From Rosellinia necatrix (lineage: Eukaryota; Ascomycota; Sordariomycetes; Xylariales; Xylariaceae): a stretch of 64,000 bases of DNA. The stretch is from assembly GCA_021209875.1 (NCBI GenBank), contig JAGYVD010000004.1, forward strand, positions 248,001-312,000. Direction: 5' to 3'. Shown here piece by piece: positions 22,118 through 34,769 of this stretch. The notes beneath the pieces are model-generated. The model worked only from the letters and a program-made list of their open reading frames with translations. It had not been told where the DNA came from and searched no databases. Each line of letters begins with the position of its first letter. The first letter of the stretch is position 1. The translations under genes and the position numbers were made by a program.

Positions 22118-23195
22118 ATGGCTTCGCCTCCGCACAGCTACTCGCCGGCGGGCTCGCCCCCGTACCCCTCTCATTCTCAACTGCCATCCAAAAAGCGATC
22201 CTCCGTAGCTACCGAACTCTCTATCCAACCTCCGTCACTTAAACGCCGCAAAGCATCAACCATGTCTGTCACCTCTGCTGGGTCCGCCCACCCCCTGCGA
22301 CAGACGTCATTTCCACAAGATGAATCCCTGGCCCGGGGCTACTCGCCATCCTACCAGCGATCGCCGAGCGTCGATACTATGAGCCTTGTTAGTGGAAGCC
22401 AAGTGAGCGGCGCCCCTGCGAAGAAGAAGCGAGGTCGGAAGTCGAAGGTGGAGATTGCCAACGAAGCCGCCGCCGCTGCTGCTCTCCGAGACGGCCCCCA
22501 GAGTCGGGCGGCTACGATAGTGAGCAACGCCAGCGGGGCTCTGGTGAAGGATAGCGATGGAGATGGGGGTAGGGATGGCGATAACGACGGTTCCTTCGAA
22601 CTACCGGAAAGCATGGCTAGTCGCTCTGCTGCCAGAACGAAGGAGCAGATCGAAGAGGAAAAGGAACTGGTTGCCCTTCTCAAATCCCAGATGGATCCCA
22701 TCCAGTTCGCCCGGTACGAGGTATGGCACAGACAGTCTTTGAAATCCCAAGATGTCAAGCGGGTACGTAAATTTGCCATCGGAGTCCAATGGGATACAAC
22801 TATGTCTCTAGGACTTGCTGACTTCTATGTAGCATATTAATAGCGTCACGTCCCAATCATGCCCGACGAATGTGCATCAAATGATGCAGGTGGTCTGCAA
22901 AATGTACCTGGGCGATATAGTAGAAGCGGCGCGCGATATCCAGCAGGAATGGATTGCGCTAGGAGAAAAGCAAACTGATCTAGAGGACGATAAGCTAGAA
23001 CCATCCACCGAACTTTCTGCACACCGCAGACAAGCGCCCCTACGCCCAGACCATCTGCGTGAAGCATACCTTCGGCGCAAAGCAACGGCCGAAAATGGTG
23101 GTGCATCGGGCAGCTTGATGGTCTGGAATCAACAAACGCAAAACGGCACGGAGAGATTCGCAGTGCGGGCCGGAGGACGTCGCATCTTTAAATGA
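22118..23195 (+). CDS. TAF11: TFIID subunit TAF11 (TAFII28 family)
   Basis: Exons 22118-22762 and 22833-23195, giving 335 residues. The N-terminal half is low complexity (Ser/Pro/Ala) with a KKKRGRKSK AT-hook-like basic patch near residue 102. The histone-fold domain begins near residue 185 with ALLKSQMDPIQFARYEVWHRQSL. It crosses the splice join at DVKR-HINSVTSQ and runs to MMQVVCKMYLGDIVEAARDI. This is the TAF11 fold that pairs with TAF13 in TFIID. A tail containing PDHLREAYLRRK follows, as expected for the family. The protein acts in RNA polymerase II pre-initiation. It is head-to-head with GTP cyclohydrolase I. Confidence 0.92.
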
Positions 23196-25640
23196 TACCG
23201 AATAACAAACTCATTGGATTTATGCATAGCTATGGCGTTGAGGTTTTACTCGGATGGTTGTCGTGGGCCTCTGGCGGACTTGGGAAGGAATACGTCGACC
23301 GGTTCCGGTTTATACTGCATCAGTTGCGCTCGGAGTTTATGAATGGCCCTATCTTCCATCCACTCTGTGGATGATAATGAACACCCTCGCGTACCACACG
23401 AGAGATGAAAGCAATGGCTTGTTTGGCGCAAGTAATAGGCGGTGTGGGAACTACACTACCTACTGCAGGTATTCTCAGATATGGCAAACCAAATGGTATT
23501 TTACTTACTTGGCAACCGGACTTCTCCATCCGCTCTAACCGAACTATTCTATGACATACTGGAGGGCGTAATAACCGGGGTCTGCCTGGGGTGACGCGCC
23601 GGGGCGCAATAGGCGTGATTGGCGTAAAGAAGCAAACCGCCTTTCCTTTTATCCGTTGTGGCGTGTATCGGATGTCGACTATCGTAATACTATGAGAAAT
23701 GGCCGTGTCTAAAGGACATTGAGCGAGACTAGTGGCCATGGTGGTGAGCTCGACTGCGCTTCATTCCTTTCGCCATGGAAGAGAAACCAAAGGCCTTGCG
23801 CGAGTTATGGACATGGGGAGCAGAGGATTCATATCTATCAATGCTGCCTTTGAGCTCAGCCAACCGGAGGCGGCCGCTTACTCAGACCATCTTGGAACCA
23901 GATTGCTGGATCTCTGCCCGGCGGCATTATCCGGCATCCAACCAGCCAGGGTTGCCAAGAGCCGAGTTGGCTGGCCGGCCAGTGAAGCACGGTCGCCAAT
24001 GCTTCTTCTTATACAGCAGGTGGGGTTCGCATTCCCATAAATAGAAGCCCATAAATATCCCGTCGTTTAATTCTACCAGACTAGAAAAGGTGCCATCCAT
24101 ACAGTCCACACATTATCATCGTAGCGTACTGTGCATCCCTAAGTAGTGTAGTAACTAAGCAGGTAGAATGGGGTGAGCCGTAGGGGAAAGGATTACCCTT
24201 TTTCCATGTTAGGTAAATCAGAACACTAAACACTAGACACACACTGCCTGCGCATTCTTACGCACGTATATAGTGTAGCCATCGTATACGAGCAGATAGC
24301 AGCTCGAGGAAATAGTATGCTGCAAGTTCTCTATCTATCCACCTAGGTATGTAAGTGTGCCTAGGTAGGCATAGGCATATAAGTGCAGGTATGCACTTAA
24401 TGTTTGTAATATGCGTAGGAACATCATGTTGCATCCGTATAAGACCAATGCAATAAGGAGCGCATGCAGTGTAACATTGCGGCAATCTGCAATAAATATG
24501 CACACGGGCTAACCCCTCTAGGGAAACGGTTGCCAAGCCATTGCCCAAGTAGGGAATGGACATATATGCTACCCTCCAAATTAGTCTAGTCGTCTTGTTT
24601 GTTTTTTTAGCCCCGATTCGTCGCCCCACAGAGAGGGCTTACAATGCCGCTAAATACACCGCACTACCACGAACACGGGCCAATATCCGTCTACACTACA
24701 CTAAGTCAGCTAGTGTAGGCTAGCCCTACTAAATTTAGACAAGCCCCTTGTCTTATGTCTCTTGGGCCGTCCGCTATCTGCACTACCTACCTTTAGGTAG
24801 GTACTGGAAGAGAATGTTGAAGATGGGAAGTGCCTACTTGTACTTGTAAGCTGCTAAGCATCACTAGGACGCTAGACAGCAGCAACGAGTGGTGCAACAG
24901 CCACGCAGGGTCCAGGCTTGCCCGTCTCTAGGTCAGGTACGGTCTCACGCTCACCCACCCCTCCTTCCACAAAACCCCTGGGATTCCAAACGTGGCGGGC
25001 CAGCGCAGGCAGGCAGGTCTGTTAGCGAATTCCAAGGGCGGCGGCCCATCTCACGCACCCCCCATCTCACCCTCGCCCATCCATCACTGCCGTTGCACTT
25101 GTAGTCAGCACCATCACCCGGCAACAGAATAACAAATTCCGATAACAAATCATACGTGCGATGAAGCCACCAGCAGGTGGATTGCCGGCAACAAGAAGGC
25201 AACTGATAGATGAGATAAGCAAGCTAGCGCAGATGACGCGAAATGACGGGATGGAGGCGCATATTCCATAATTTCACAGTCAACTGTTTGCGCCTGTTCT
25301 GTTCGAAGGGGATCCAGGATCAGCGGGCCAGGAACACCCCTCACGATCCCGTCTCCCTGACCGCCGCGCCATGTGGAGAGCGTATATAGCCTAGAGGCGC
25401 CGGCGCGGGCTCGGGCTCGTCGTGTCGTGTCCTCTCGATTCCCTGAATCAGTACATACATAGGCAGCAGATCCTGATTTCATCCAAACCTTGATCGTCGA
25501 GCGGCAACCCACGATCCCTTCCCTCTCTCCCCCCCTCTCCCGCTCCCGCTCCCCCTCCCTCCGTCTCTGCCATTGCCACATCGCTACACGCCAACACGCT
25601 AGAAAAGATCAACCTCTTATCTTCACCGTAGCCTCTCAAC
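23196..25640. other. Intergenic region, 2.4 kb
   Basis: No supported gene. A frame at 23775-24044 (begins MEEKPKALRELWTWG) has no family signature and no clear splice partners. TACCTAGG-type motifs cluster near 24330-24380 and 24780-24800. A TATA-like gtatatagcc near 25384-25393 and a CT-rich leader near 25510-25565 probably belong to the glycosyltransferase at 25641. Confidence 0.5.
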
Positions 25641-27080
25641 ATGTCCACCGTCGCAGAGCCTGTTTCGGCCGGCGACAATGCCATCCTAGCCTCGAGCAAG
25701 GAGGCCCAGCTAACCGTCGCGAGCGGCCCCTTCGAATATGCGATCCCAGCCGGGTGTCATGTCATCCCGGCCGATGAATTAGATCTCCGGTCCGATGCTG
25801 AGATTGACCAGGCGTTGGCCAACCCGAAGCCCATCTCGGTGGACAACCAAAAAGAACATCTTCTTCTTCTGGCACAGTGGCTATGAATCCAGTCAGTTAA
25901 TCTCTGCCCTAGCGCCTGCCCTTGCAAACGTCCATGCAACTTGGTGCCCCCTCCGAGACCCAAGACAATTCCGAGTACCCCTTTTGCTATTCTCGACCGT
26001 GTTAGCCCTCAGCCTGGGAATGTAGTATTAACAGCTACCATAGTGCACCCCTATACAAGACGTAACGTCCGTGCCCACTATCGCCGGCTGAACAAGCGAG
26101 GCTGGACCATCTATGTGATAAACATGGCGGAGGGCTCGCCGTTAAATATTGCCAACTTCGTTGACGTCACAGACCCGAAGCTGTTTCCCAAGGCCTTCTT
26201 GGACGGCAGAGTGGGCGGCGAATTCGGACCGCAACACACTTCGGACCTCGTGCGCTGGCCGCTCCTTCTAAAATACGGCGGTGTCTACACAGACGTCGGC
26301 CAATTGCAAATTGGTGACCTGGACAAACTCTGGGAAGAGACGCTCGGAAACCCCGACTCGCCGTACGATATCCTCTCATTCAATCTCGGCCCCGTCGAGC
26401 ACCGCGATCTCACCAATTACTTTTATGCTTCACGGCCGGACAACCCGCTCTTCGAGCGCGCACACAGGTTGTTGTTGGAGCTTTGGAACTCGGACGGCGG
26501 CAAGACTAGTACCGACGGCATGCATGCGAGCCCACTGCTCAAGGGCCCCAAGCTCATTGGCGACCGGTTTCCTGAGGCTGTCCGCAAGAAGCTCACCGAT
26601 TACATTATCCAAGGTTACTGTCTAACGCTCGTCATGGGCCTAGTCGACGACGAGGATGGATGGGATGGCCCGACATACTGCGCCGAGCATATCTACGCCA
26701 TCGACTACATGGTCGGCTCCCAGCTCATCCAGCAATACACAAGCTGGAACGGTGTTGAGGCGTTCCGGCTCATGTCGCTACCCCTCCCCGCAGCCGGAGA
26801 GGAAGAGAGCGCGGACCAGAAGAAGGCCCGCGAGATCGTGGAGGGATGCTTGAGCCGGAGCTTCGGCTTCAAGTTGGCTCATGGTTACATCGTTCAGGTC
26901 CTGGGTGATACGCTCGGGTCCCTGTGGCGGAAACACGACGGTTCCGATGACATTCCAGGAACATATGCACACTGGTTAAGACACGGCATGATCTACTGGG
27001 CCCCGGATACCCTACCAGACAGGTTAGACTTCAAGGTCATAGCACCATACAAGAGAGGCCCCCTATTACGAGTTAACTAG
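25641..27080 (+). CDS. Capsule-synthesis-type glycosyltransferase, apparent frameshift
   Basis: Exon 1 is 25641-25891 and exon 2 is 26044-27080. The join makes GYES-MHPYTRRNV, as expected for fungal Caps_synth-type proteins related to GT32. The N-terminal part reads IPAGCHVIPADELDLR. The catalytic part contains GSPLNIANF, QHTSDLVRWPLLLKYGG and the DxD-like VYTDVG. Near 25849-25853 the frame breaks: the upstream part reads to SVDNQK in one frame, and the family sequence NIFFFWHSGYES resumes in the next. An A5 run stands exactly there, and one A fewer would restore the frame. As it stands, the protein would stop soon after residue 81. Either this is a sequence error in a homopolymer or the gene is newly broken. 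About 430 residues if intact. The family transfers sugars from nucleotide donors; the acceptor is unknown. Confidence 0.75.
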
Positions 27081-28599
27081 AATGGGGTTAAACACGTTAG
27101 CTAGACTATAGACAAGATACGATACCATACCAATACATGCATAGACCATTTCTAAACATAGTCCCAACGATTCAAGACCATGATCAACAGCGAGTCATGG
27201 GTTCCGGGTGTTCGGGTCTAGAACTAGTCTGGACTAATGAAGGAGTTAACTACGAAGTAGTCGGGACCGAGTTTAGTAAGCGTGTCCTTCTCGCAATCTA
27301 TACGGGCAAAGGTACGGCCGGGATGCAAACGAGGCAGGTAGATCCCCTCCAGCTAGCCGGTGCTGCGAAAATCGGTGATCATACGGGACAAACATACGGA
27401 AATGTGCATACGGCTTATTTTGACGTGGTTGCAATATGAGGTAAGGTTACAGGTCGCGGCGGACCAGTCGTATTCTGCAGGTTACCGCGTGGGTCAGCCC
27501 GGATACGCGGGTTTTCACGGCTGTCGACATGGTCTATGTCTTAGATGCCCGAGCGCTTGGACAGCCAGAGGAGCCTCTCCAACCCCGCACGGGGGTGTCA
27601 ACAAGACCAGGAAATCGATAATACTTTCTCTTCATCACATTTTGCGATACCATAGTGTAGAATCCAATATTAGTCGAGCGCCACCATCTTCCGGGCCGGC
27701 CTCATCGCTTCGGAACCCCATCCTTGCCGCGCTTGGTGGTGTCACCATCGCAGAGCGCCAACGGTCTAGACCAGCGATAGTCCCAATTCCCTTTCCACGA
27801 CAGAAAGCCAACACCGGGAAGACGAGGCCGCACTATCTATCTGCCAGTGAGTTCTTGGACGATCGTTGCCGCACGCTCTCCAAGACTGTGATGCGCGGTC
27901 TAGCATCGGGGTAGGACGGGCGGGAGTGGGAACAAACAAATGGAGTGTTCCCGGGCTCTCTCGGGTCCGTAACTGCCTCTCCGCCCACCTCTATACCACG
28001 GTACGTTGCCTTAAATGGCAGTGTTTTTTTTTTGTTTTTTTTTTATAGGGAGGTGACATGCATAGCTGTGCCCGCAGGAGGTAGGTCCGTAGGTGCAACG
28101 AGAGGACGGAGAGGGAGGGTAGGGAAAACGCATAAACATGACTTAGTCGCTACGGCGGCGGAGGGGGGATACAAACTGGTGTGGGAAGATCGACGTAATC
28201 ACTCTGCTCACTATTCCGCGACTAGTTTACGATGATCGCCTATTAGCATCCTTAAAAATAAAAAAATTAAAAAATTGAGCAGTCAACTGACATACATATA
28301 CTACCCCTCCAAATGCCGAAGCGGGGCCGCAGAATAGGCCGTAGTCTGTTAGTACATTAGGTAAGTATGCGCATGGAGTCGCAGAGGAGTAGGTAGTGCA
28401 ATGCGTGATATAACCCCCAAGAGACTAACTAGCTAACACACAAATAGGCAATACTGTATGTACAGAGAGATAACCATCTGCGCGGCAGCCCAACATGTTT
28501 CCTGCCCAAGTAGTTCCTAGATATCTGTTGTATCCACGTGGATCGCTGAGCCTCGGATAGCGGCATATACAAATTTATATGTACTCGAGACTCCATTTC
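27081..28599. other. Intergenic region before the HET relic
   Basis: No supported gene. The frames at 27137-27439 and 27360-27914 lack motifs. T-rich runs lie near 28025-28045, and AT-rich sequence near 28250-28290. Confidence 0.5.
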
Positions 28600-28629
28600 A
28601 CGGCCATGTGTGTGCGGTAAGTCCTCGAT

Positions 28630-29800
28630 CCCCGTCTACCAGCGGGACATGTTTCGCAATGCCACGGACCTATCCCTGGGGTGACTTCGTCGCCCTGTCG
28701 TCCGAGCGGGGTGACCCGGCCAATACCGACGAGATCATCGTGAACGGGGGAGAGAGGACCACCGTCCGGAGGAACCCGAGGGACGCGCCGCGGAGATCGC
28801 GTACGTCGTTTGCAAGAACAGCACGGCGGTAATCTCGCCCGCCTCTGGGTTGACGCACTGTGCATCAACCAGGCCGACATCCCCGAAACGGAACGCACAG
28901 GTTCGGCGGATGCGCCAGATCTACTCGACCGCCAGCAGGGTACTGGTCATGACCGGCCCGGACGTGGAAGATCCCCAGGCCACCTACGGCCTCCTGGCCA
29001 GGATGTTTCAGTCTTCGATCAGAGAGAACGTCTCTCCGGACGGAATAAAGGCGATACTGAATACTGAGGGACGTGGGTTGTCCCGCCTGGAAAGGCGGGA
29101 AAGGCATCTGCGAGGTAGCCGGCCGTCCGTATTGGCGCCGCCTCTGGATCATCTAGGAGGTCCTTCTCGCGGAGCCCGGCGCGTGGCTGTGCTACGGCCG
29201 CAAAAAAAAACCACACAAGGGAGCATACCGTTCATGATATAAGTTCGCTGCCTCCAGGAGATCAATCCGGATCCCCATACACAGGATTCCGCCGCGGTAG
29301 TAGAGACGCTCTGGAACGCCTTTACGTCGAATCAAAGCATCGCAGGTGGAGAAGACTCGACGATCTACCTACTAGGCATCCCACACACTTCGCCGGCCGG
29401 GCCACGAACGTCCACTTCCTCCACGTGACAGACCGATTCCAACGATGCAACCAAGGCCTCGGTAGTCGCCGGGCGTCCACTAGCCTCCCACTTCCCCACG
29501 TGGTCGGGGTCCTACGTCGGTCTGCCTCGCGATATGCAGATCATGGGCACGCTGGCCCGTCTCACGGAACCGTTGTTGCACGGGGGGGATTCATGGCCAC
29601 GGAGACGGGTCGACCGGGTATGGCTCCCCGCGTGGCGCTGCTCGGCGACGCCATATTTATCCTGGAAGGGCGTAACGCGCCCCCCACTCCGCGGCCGGCT
29701 GGGGATGGGAACGTATACCGTGGTCGGCGAATGTGATGTTGACGGGGTCATGCACGGTGAGGCCATGGGGTTATCTGAGGACGGGAAAATACCAGATGAA
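28630..29800 (+). pseudogene. Decayed HET (heterokaryon incompatibility) domain gene
   Basis: Pieces of one HET protein lie in order but in different frames. GDPANTDEIIVNG is in one frame at about 28710-28750. LARLWVDALCINQADIPE (28831-28887) is in a second, and QVRRMRQIYSTASRVLVMTG (28898-28957) in a third. PYWRRLWII, a stop, then EVLLAEPGAWLCYGRK lies near 29127-29200. A C-terminal piece, TYTVVGECDVDGVMHGEAM, is near 29711-29770. The WVDALCINQ and QVRRM-IY motifs are hallmarks of the HET family, which triggers cell death on fusion of unlike strains. At least three frame changes and an in-frame TAG where CAG (Gln) is expected show it is not functional. The CAG-to-TAG change is what repeat-induced point mutation or ordinary deamination would give. 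No intact copy is in the window. Confidence 0.85.
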
Positions 29801-30529
29801 GAAGATTGTCTTTATGCTAGCTTTAACCAATACACGTTATGTAGTTTTCTACAGTCCCATATGTTGCAACTAGGTGCTGGTGGTTGTTTGGATTCGCGAT
29901 TAGCTCGTGTTATGCATGCTCGCCACTTCCGGGTGATGTTGCTTCTGCTGGCATTCACGATAACTAACCAGTTCTATTCACATCTATATGACTCCCGATA
30001 TATAAGACACGCAGAACCCCCCCAAACCTGTAGTATCCAATTAATTCACACTTATAACGCCGAAACTAATCTTCACGGTCTGGTTGACGACCCCAGAGCC
30101 CACATTGGCATTACTTTATTTGACGTCGTGTCGTCTGCATGGCGCTGGTATATAAGTCGTTGAGACTAAATTTTATTAACACATGCTATTAGGGATCTAT
30201 CATATATACCTTAATAGCTAACTACAGGCTTAGAAAAGCTAGCATATCTCTAGTCTTGATTCCTTTACTTGCTAGATCATCTTATAAACCAGTTTCTTGG
30301 ATAGCCGGTGGCTAGAATAAACTAGTTTACTATACTTTCCAAACACCATCTCAGGCTACCATAAAAAGGCCGATAAATAACTTATAGATCCTGTTCATAT
30401 AAATCTGATCAATCTTTATTCCCTTTGTCAGCTGCCGACTGTGCCCATTATCTAGGGTCATATAGATTTCCTAGACTTTATTATTTACTGCCAAACAACA
30501 TAGTAATGCTTGAAGGTTTTTACAACGTT

Positions 30530-30563
30530 GAGAGAGAGAGAAAGAGAGAAAGAGAGAGAGAAA
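30530..30563. repeat. GA microsatellite
   Basis: A run of GA units with a few AA interruptions in AT-rich intergenic sequence. Confidence 0.9.
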
Positions 30564-32992
30564 TAGAACCTAAATAATTTAATTAGGAAAAATCAATAAG
30601 TGTTAGAGTTGAACTAGCCCATCCATAATTCGTATGACAGACTATTCTCATGTGGTGCATCACGACACCAATTTATCTTCAAATCACATTTTGCTTATTA
30701 CAACTGTATATATAATTACTTTCCGTCTTCGCGTAATGGCTGGATAGTTAAGTATTCTGCAGAGTCCGGGGACCCTCGCTACCACAGGTTTACTTGGATC
30801 CAACAGCAGCCACGCCAAGCTGCGGTGCCAAGCCACCCCCACCATGACCAACGTTGGCCTTCACGGCACCACCCTTGCGATGGACCGAGAAGGCCGCGAA
30901 CGCGTCGACCCCGACTTGAATCTGCTTACCAAATCTCGATACTTGTTTCTGATGATGTGATGCATATCATGAATAAAAGCGAAGTTATGTCTTCATTGGG
31001 TTGGTGGCATCTCGACCCTCGTCTTATCCTCTGCGCTGCAGCGCACCGAGCAGGGATTCGACTATACATCGAGAGGCAACCGCTCAGATACGGTCACATC
31101 ATGTCAAAATGGTCATAATTGAAATAAGGGAGTATATAGATTAGATCTAGCCGAATGGCCGTCGCATGTGTATTAATGAAGGGTGCGACTAGCTGTGTCA
31201 TACACAAAAAAAAAAAACCCTCTGATGTTTAACAACCGCCGTAGCTGCATCAATCACTTCCTAGCTTACATGTTTCCTCTGCGCTTAGTTTTCACCCTTA
31301 CAGTTCAATACCAGCGATCATGCTAGGTTAGCATGTTGATTGCGCGTACCAGGTCGGTCTAGTCGGGTCTATCGTGATAGCGAACAAATCATTCCCCCAG
31401 TAACTAATTATCTCTCTCTCTTTTTTTTTTTTCCTTTTTTTTTCCCTTTTTTTTTCTCTCTTCCCTTAGTAAGAAATCGTAGCATGCACGCCCAAGTCCC
31501 CTTGCCCCATCACTCGGGTTCACCCGATCTCAACAAATGCTTTCGCAAATTAGTAATGTCCGCCAATGAACACGCAGATGAGGGACCCGGAATGTCTAGG
31601 GCTATCTATCGTACGCGGTCCGGATGCCAAATAAGCTGCGGTGTGTCCAATGATGAGTATAACAAATCAAATCTGTCTACCTCGGCTCTAGTGGCATGTG
31701 TATATAGATCTACGTCTTCGCGGAAAGTCGGGGTGTATGCCTGCACTTCGCTAGACGTCATCCGTACTATCTGGCGGGTGTCGGCATGAATAACACTCTT
31801 TCTTTTATCAGAGTTGGGCTGCGCAACATATGTCAGGAGATGGTCTGGACTTCATTTTTATTTTGATTTATAAATATTGAATAGCCGGGAGAAATGGAAC
31901 AGGCTACTATGTAAAGGGTTGGAAGAATAGTTTGCCTTCTCACCAGAAGGACGAATGTGTGTGATTGAATAATGATCTCAATTATTACATATTACATTAC
32001 ACCATGAATACATACAAGTGCAAGCGCCCCCATGCTCACTCTGACCTATCCAGTCACTTGCAATTCCGTCCGGTTTTTCGGGCTAGGTTGACACTAAAAT
32101 TGGACGGTCTATGCGTTCCCTGGTGCCCGGAACGGCAATCAGTTTCAGACTTTTGGAGCTCTGTTCTGCGGTAGGCGGAGCAGGGTAGTAGACAGCTTCG
32201 AGGGAGGTTCGGTGGCTCAGTGCGTGCTAGTCTAAGGCTGGTGATATTCATGCGGTCTTCTAGAAACTAGAAAATTAAGGGCTTGCCATTCACGCGGGAA
32301 TGGGAATGGGTCCTCCTGGCGCAGTCGCCCCCGGGGACTCGATCGCACAAGGGAAACGGGAAACGAGCATGGGTCGCGGCCGTCGAATGACATGCTATAG
32401 AAATGCCCTGACCAGTGCCCACGCGGGCTTGAGCAACGGCGAGAACGCGTCAGCCGAGATTCCACCTCCCACATCCCGACGCTAAGCATGTGAGGCTCTT
32501 GCCAGACCGCCCACCAAGTCGAGGCCGGGACGAACGTCAAAGGCCTGCCCGCCGGCATTCTCATGCCCATGTTCATCTCGGCGCTGTTGGCTGTTTGGGA
32601 TGGGACTGAGAGTGGCGTGGGCCCGCTGACGACTCGTGCCAATATACACGATACCCAATGCGTATTCTCTCGTTTATACCACCGGTGCTGTTTGGTGGTC
32701 GCTCATTGGCCGCTTGCTGGCCGTTGGGTGGCCGCTGGGTGGTGACTTAGAACGGCATCGGCACAGGGAGGAGAATGATCTGCTCGAGAACGGGGTAGAA
32801 GGAGCCCTCACTCTACGTGGACGATGATGCGTCTAACGGCCTTCGCCTCTTTTCGACGAGGGCAAGGGGCTCGATGAGATGGGACGCCATGGAGATTGCG
32901 GGAGGCGAACAGATCGCGTCGGCATCGCATCCGAAGCGTCGTGGTCGTGGTCGTGATCGTGGTTGTGGTTGTGGTTGTGGTTGTGGTTCATG

Positions 32993-33002
32993 GTGTATAT
33001 AA
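32993..33002 (+). promoter_or_regulatory. TATA box of the intradiol dioxygenase gene
   Basis: The sequence tgtatataag lies about 170 bases before the ATG at 33169, followed by a CT-rich leader containing three ccttccagt units. This is a typical fungal core-promoter layout, inferred from position. Confidence 0.5.
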
Positions 33003-33168
33003 GACCAAACCACCAACCATCCAAGGCTCATTATTCATCTCACCACCGCATCCCAAGTCGTGAGCTGCATCCAGTCCTATCTCTCTTACCGTCCTTCCTG
33101 TCCTTCCAGTCCTTCCAGTCCTTCTTTATCCCATCTCCGCCTCCGACGACTCTTCGAAACCCGACAAC

Positions 33169-34502
33169 ATGGTCGCCTTTACCAACGTCGTCCTGGCCTC
33201 GGCCTCCCTCCTAGCCGGCCACGTCACCGCGCATCCCGGCGAGTCTCACAGCGCCACTCACATGAAGCGGGAGCTCGTGGCTCGCGACAATGCCGCCTCC
33301 GTCGGTGCCCGCTCCCTCGGATCCTGCTCCAACTCGCCCGCCGCACAGGCCCTCAAGACCCGATCGATCATGCGCCGTGCCGACAAGGTTCGCAGCATCC
33401 GCGAGAAGCGCGGCCTCACGACTCGTAAGTCATAGTGCCTGCCGGCCGCGATCATCATGGTCAGCGTTACTAAAACTTTTCCCACCAGCCGCGCGGAAGG
33501 GCAAGCGAGCCCTCGAGGACTTGCAGGCTTATGAGGCCATCAACCACAACATGACGAGCCAAGTTTCGTACGACATGTTCACGCCCCTCGAGGAAGTCTT
33601 CAGCGCCAATACCAGCTGCATCCTTGCCCCCTACATCACGGATGGGCCGTACTACGTCGTGGGAGAGAAGATGAGGTCCAACGTTAAGGAGGCGCAGTCC
33701 AGCGACGGCATCGACTTGTTCCTTGAAGTCCAATACATCGATGTCAACACCTGCGAGGCTCTTCCTTCCGTTGCCATTGACGTCTGGAACTGCAACGCCA
33801 CCGGTGTCTACTCCGGCGTCGAGTCCGGCCAGGGCGGAGTGGATTCGACCTTCCTCCGTGGCATCCAGCTGACCGACTTCGATGGTGTCGCCACCTTCGA
33901 GACGATCGTAAGAGAACCCCTCCCCACCTTCTCCTCCCTCCCCAAGCGCGCTTCCAGCCCGATCCTAGGCTAACACGGTCCCTTCCCTCCAGTTCCCCGG
34001 TCACTACTCCGGCCGTGCACCGCACACCCATCTCCTGGCCCACGTCAACGCGAGCGTGCAGTCGAACGGCACGATCTCGGTCTGGGGCGCCCCGGTTGCG
34101 CACATCGGCCAGCTCTTCTACCCCGACGACCTGCGCGCCGAAGTCGAGGCGACGGCGCCGTACAACGAGAACACGCAGGACCTGACGACCAACGACGAGG
34201 ACATGTGGTCGATCCTGCAGGCGGACGAGAACTTCGACCCGATCCCGCAGTTCGTCTACCTCGGCGACAGCATCGAGGACGGCCTCTTCGCCTGGATCCA
34301 GATCGGCATCAACGGCTCGGCCGACTACACCACCGACGACTACTACAGCGTCGCCGCCTACTTCGCCGAGGACGGCGGCCACCTCACCAACTCCGGCGGC
34401 GTCGGCGGCGGCCCCCCCTCCGGCGGCAACGGCACCGAGCCCCCGAGCGGCGGCTTCCCCAGCGGCTCCATGTCCGGCCCGGCTCCCACTGCCACCGCTT
34501 AG
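33169..34502 (+). CDS. Secreted intradiol ring-cleavage dioxygenase
   Basis: Exons 33169-33424, 33489-33907 and 33993-34502; 394 residues. A signal peptide (MVAFTNVVLASASLLAGHVTA) is followed by a propeptide-like basic region with KR and RR sites. The intradiol domain starts near residue 95. The four Fe(III) ligands can be placed: Tyr192 in GVYSG, Tyr230 in FPGHYSGR, and His236 and His238 in PHTH. This order matches catechol 1,2-dioxygenase-like enzymes, which open catechol rings between the two hydroxyls. The secreted fungal subgroup acts outside the cell on lignin- or tannin-derived phenols. The tail is Gly/Ser/Pro-rich after residue about 355, with a possible GPI-type or linker character, but no strong hydrophobic end. 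A tandem ccttccagt repeat lies in the leader. Confidence 0.93.
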
Positions 34503-34769
34503 ATGGAAAGAATAGCCCCCGCGACTTGATCAATCGATCAATCTAAAAAAAATGGGATTTAGGTGGATTTGGACTCCATGGTAGATACGGGACAATTCTT
34601 TCTTTCTTTTTGGTTTTCTCGGCTAAAATAAATAAATAAAACCCCCACAAAATTGTATATATATATGTGTATAGTCATTCCATGTCATATAGAGAGAGAT
34701 AACACCTCAGAATCAACACTTCTTCGTGCCAACAATCCTCCCCCCCTCTTTCTTTCCTCTTTATGCTTC

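Larger units (their letters stand above)
29801..33168. other. Gene-poor, partly AT-rich region
   Basis: About 29990-30770 is visibly AT-rich with TATA/TTAA-rich sequence. A GA microsatellite is at 30530-30563. T-rich pyrimidine runs lie near 31411-31462. Between 32230 and 32640 a minus-strand open frame of 136 codons has no motif I know. A TATA-like tgtatataag at 32993-33002 fits the dioxygenase promoter. GGTTGT-type repeats (about 32960-32990) precede it. No complete gene is supported; decayed sequence is possible. Confidence 0.5.

Noticed and set aside
23775..24044. 89-codon frame starting MEEKPKALRELWTW
   Set aside because: No family motif, no splice partners and no clear promoter; treated as chance.
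27360..27914. 184-codon frame before the HET relic
   Set aside because: Unstructured composition with no motif or splice support.
32232..32642. 136-codon minus-strand frame in the AT-rich island
   Set aside because: No recognisable motif; left unannotated and mentioned only in the gap entry.
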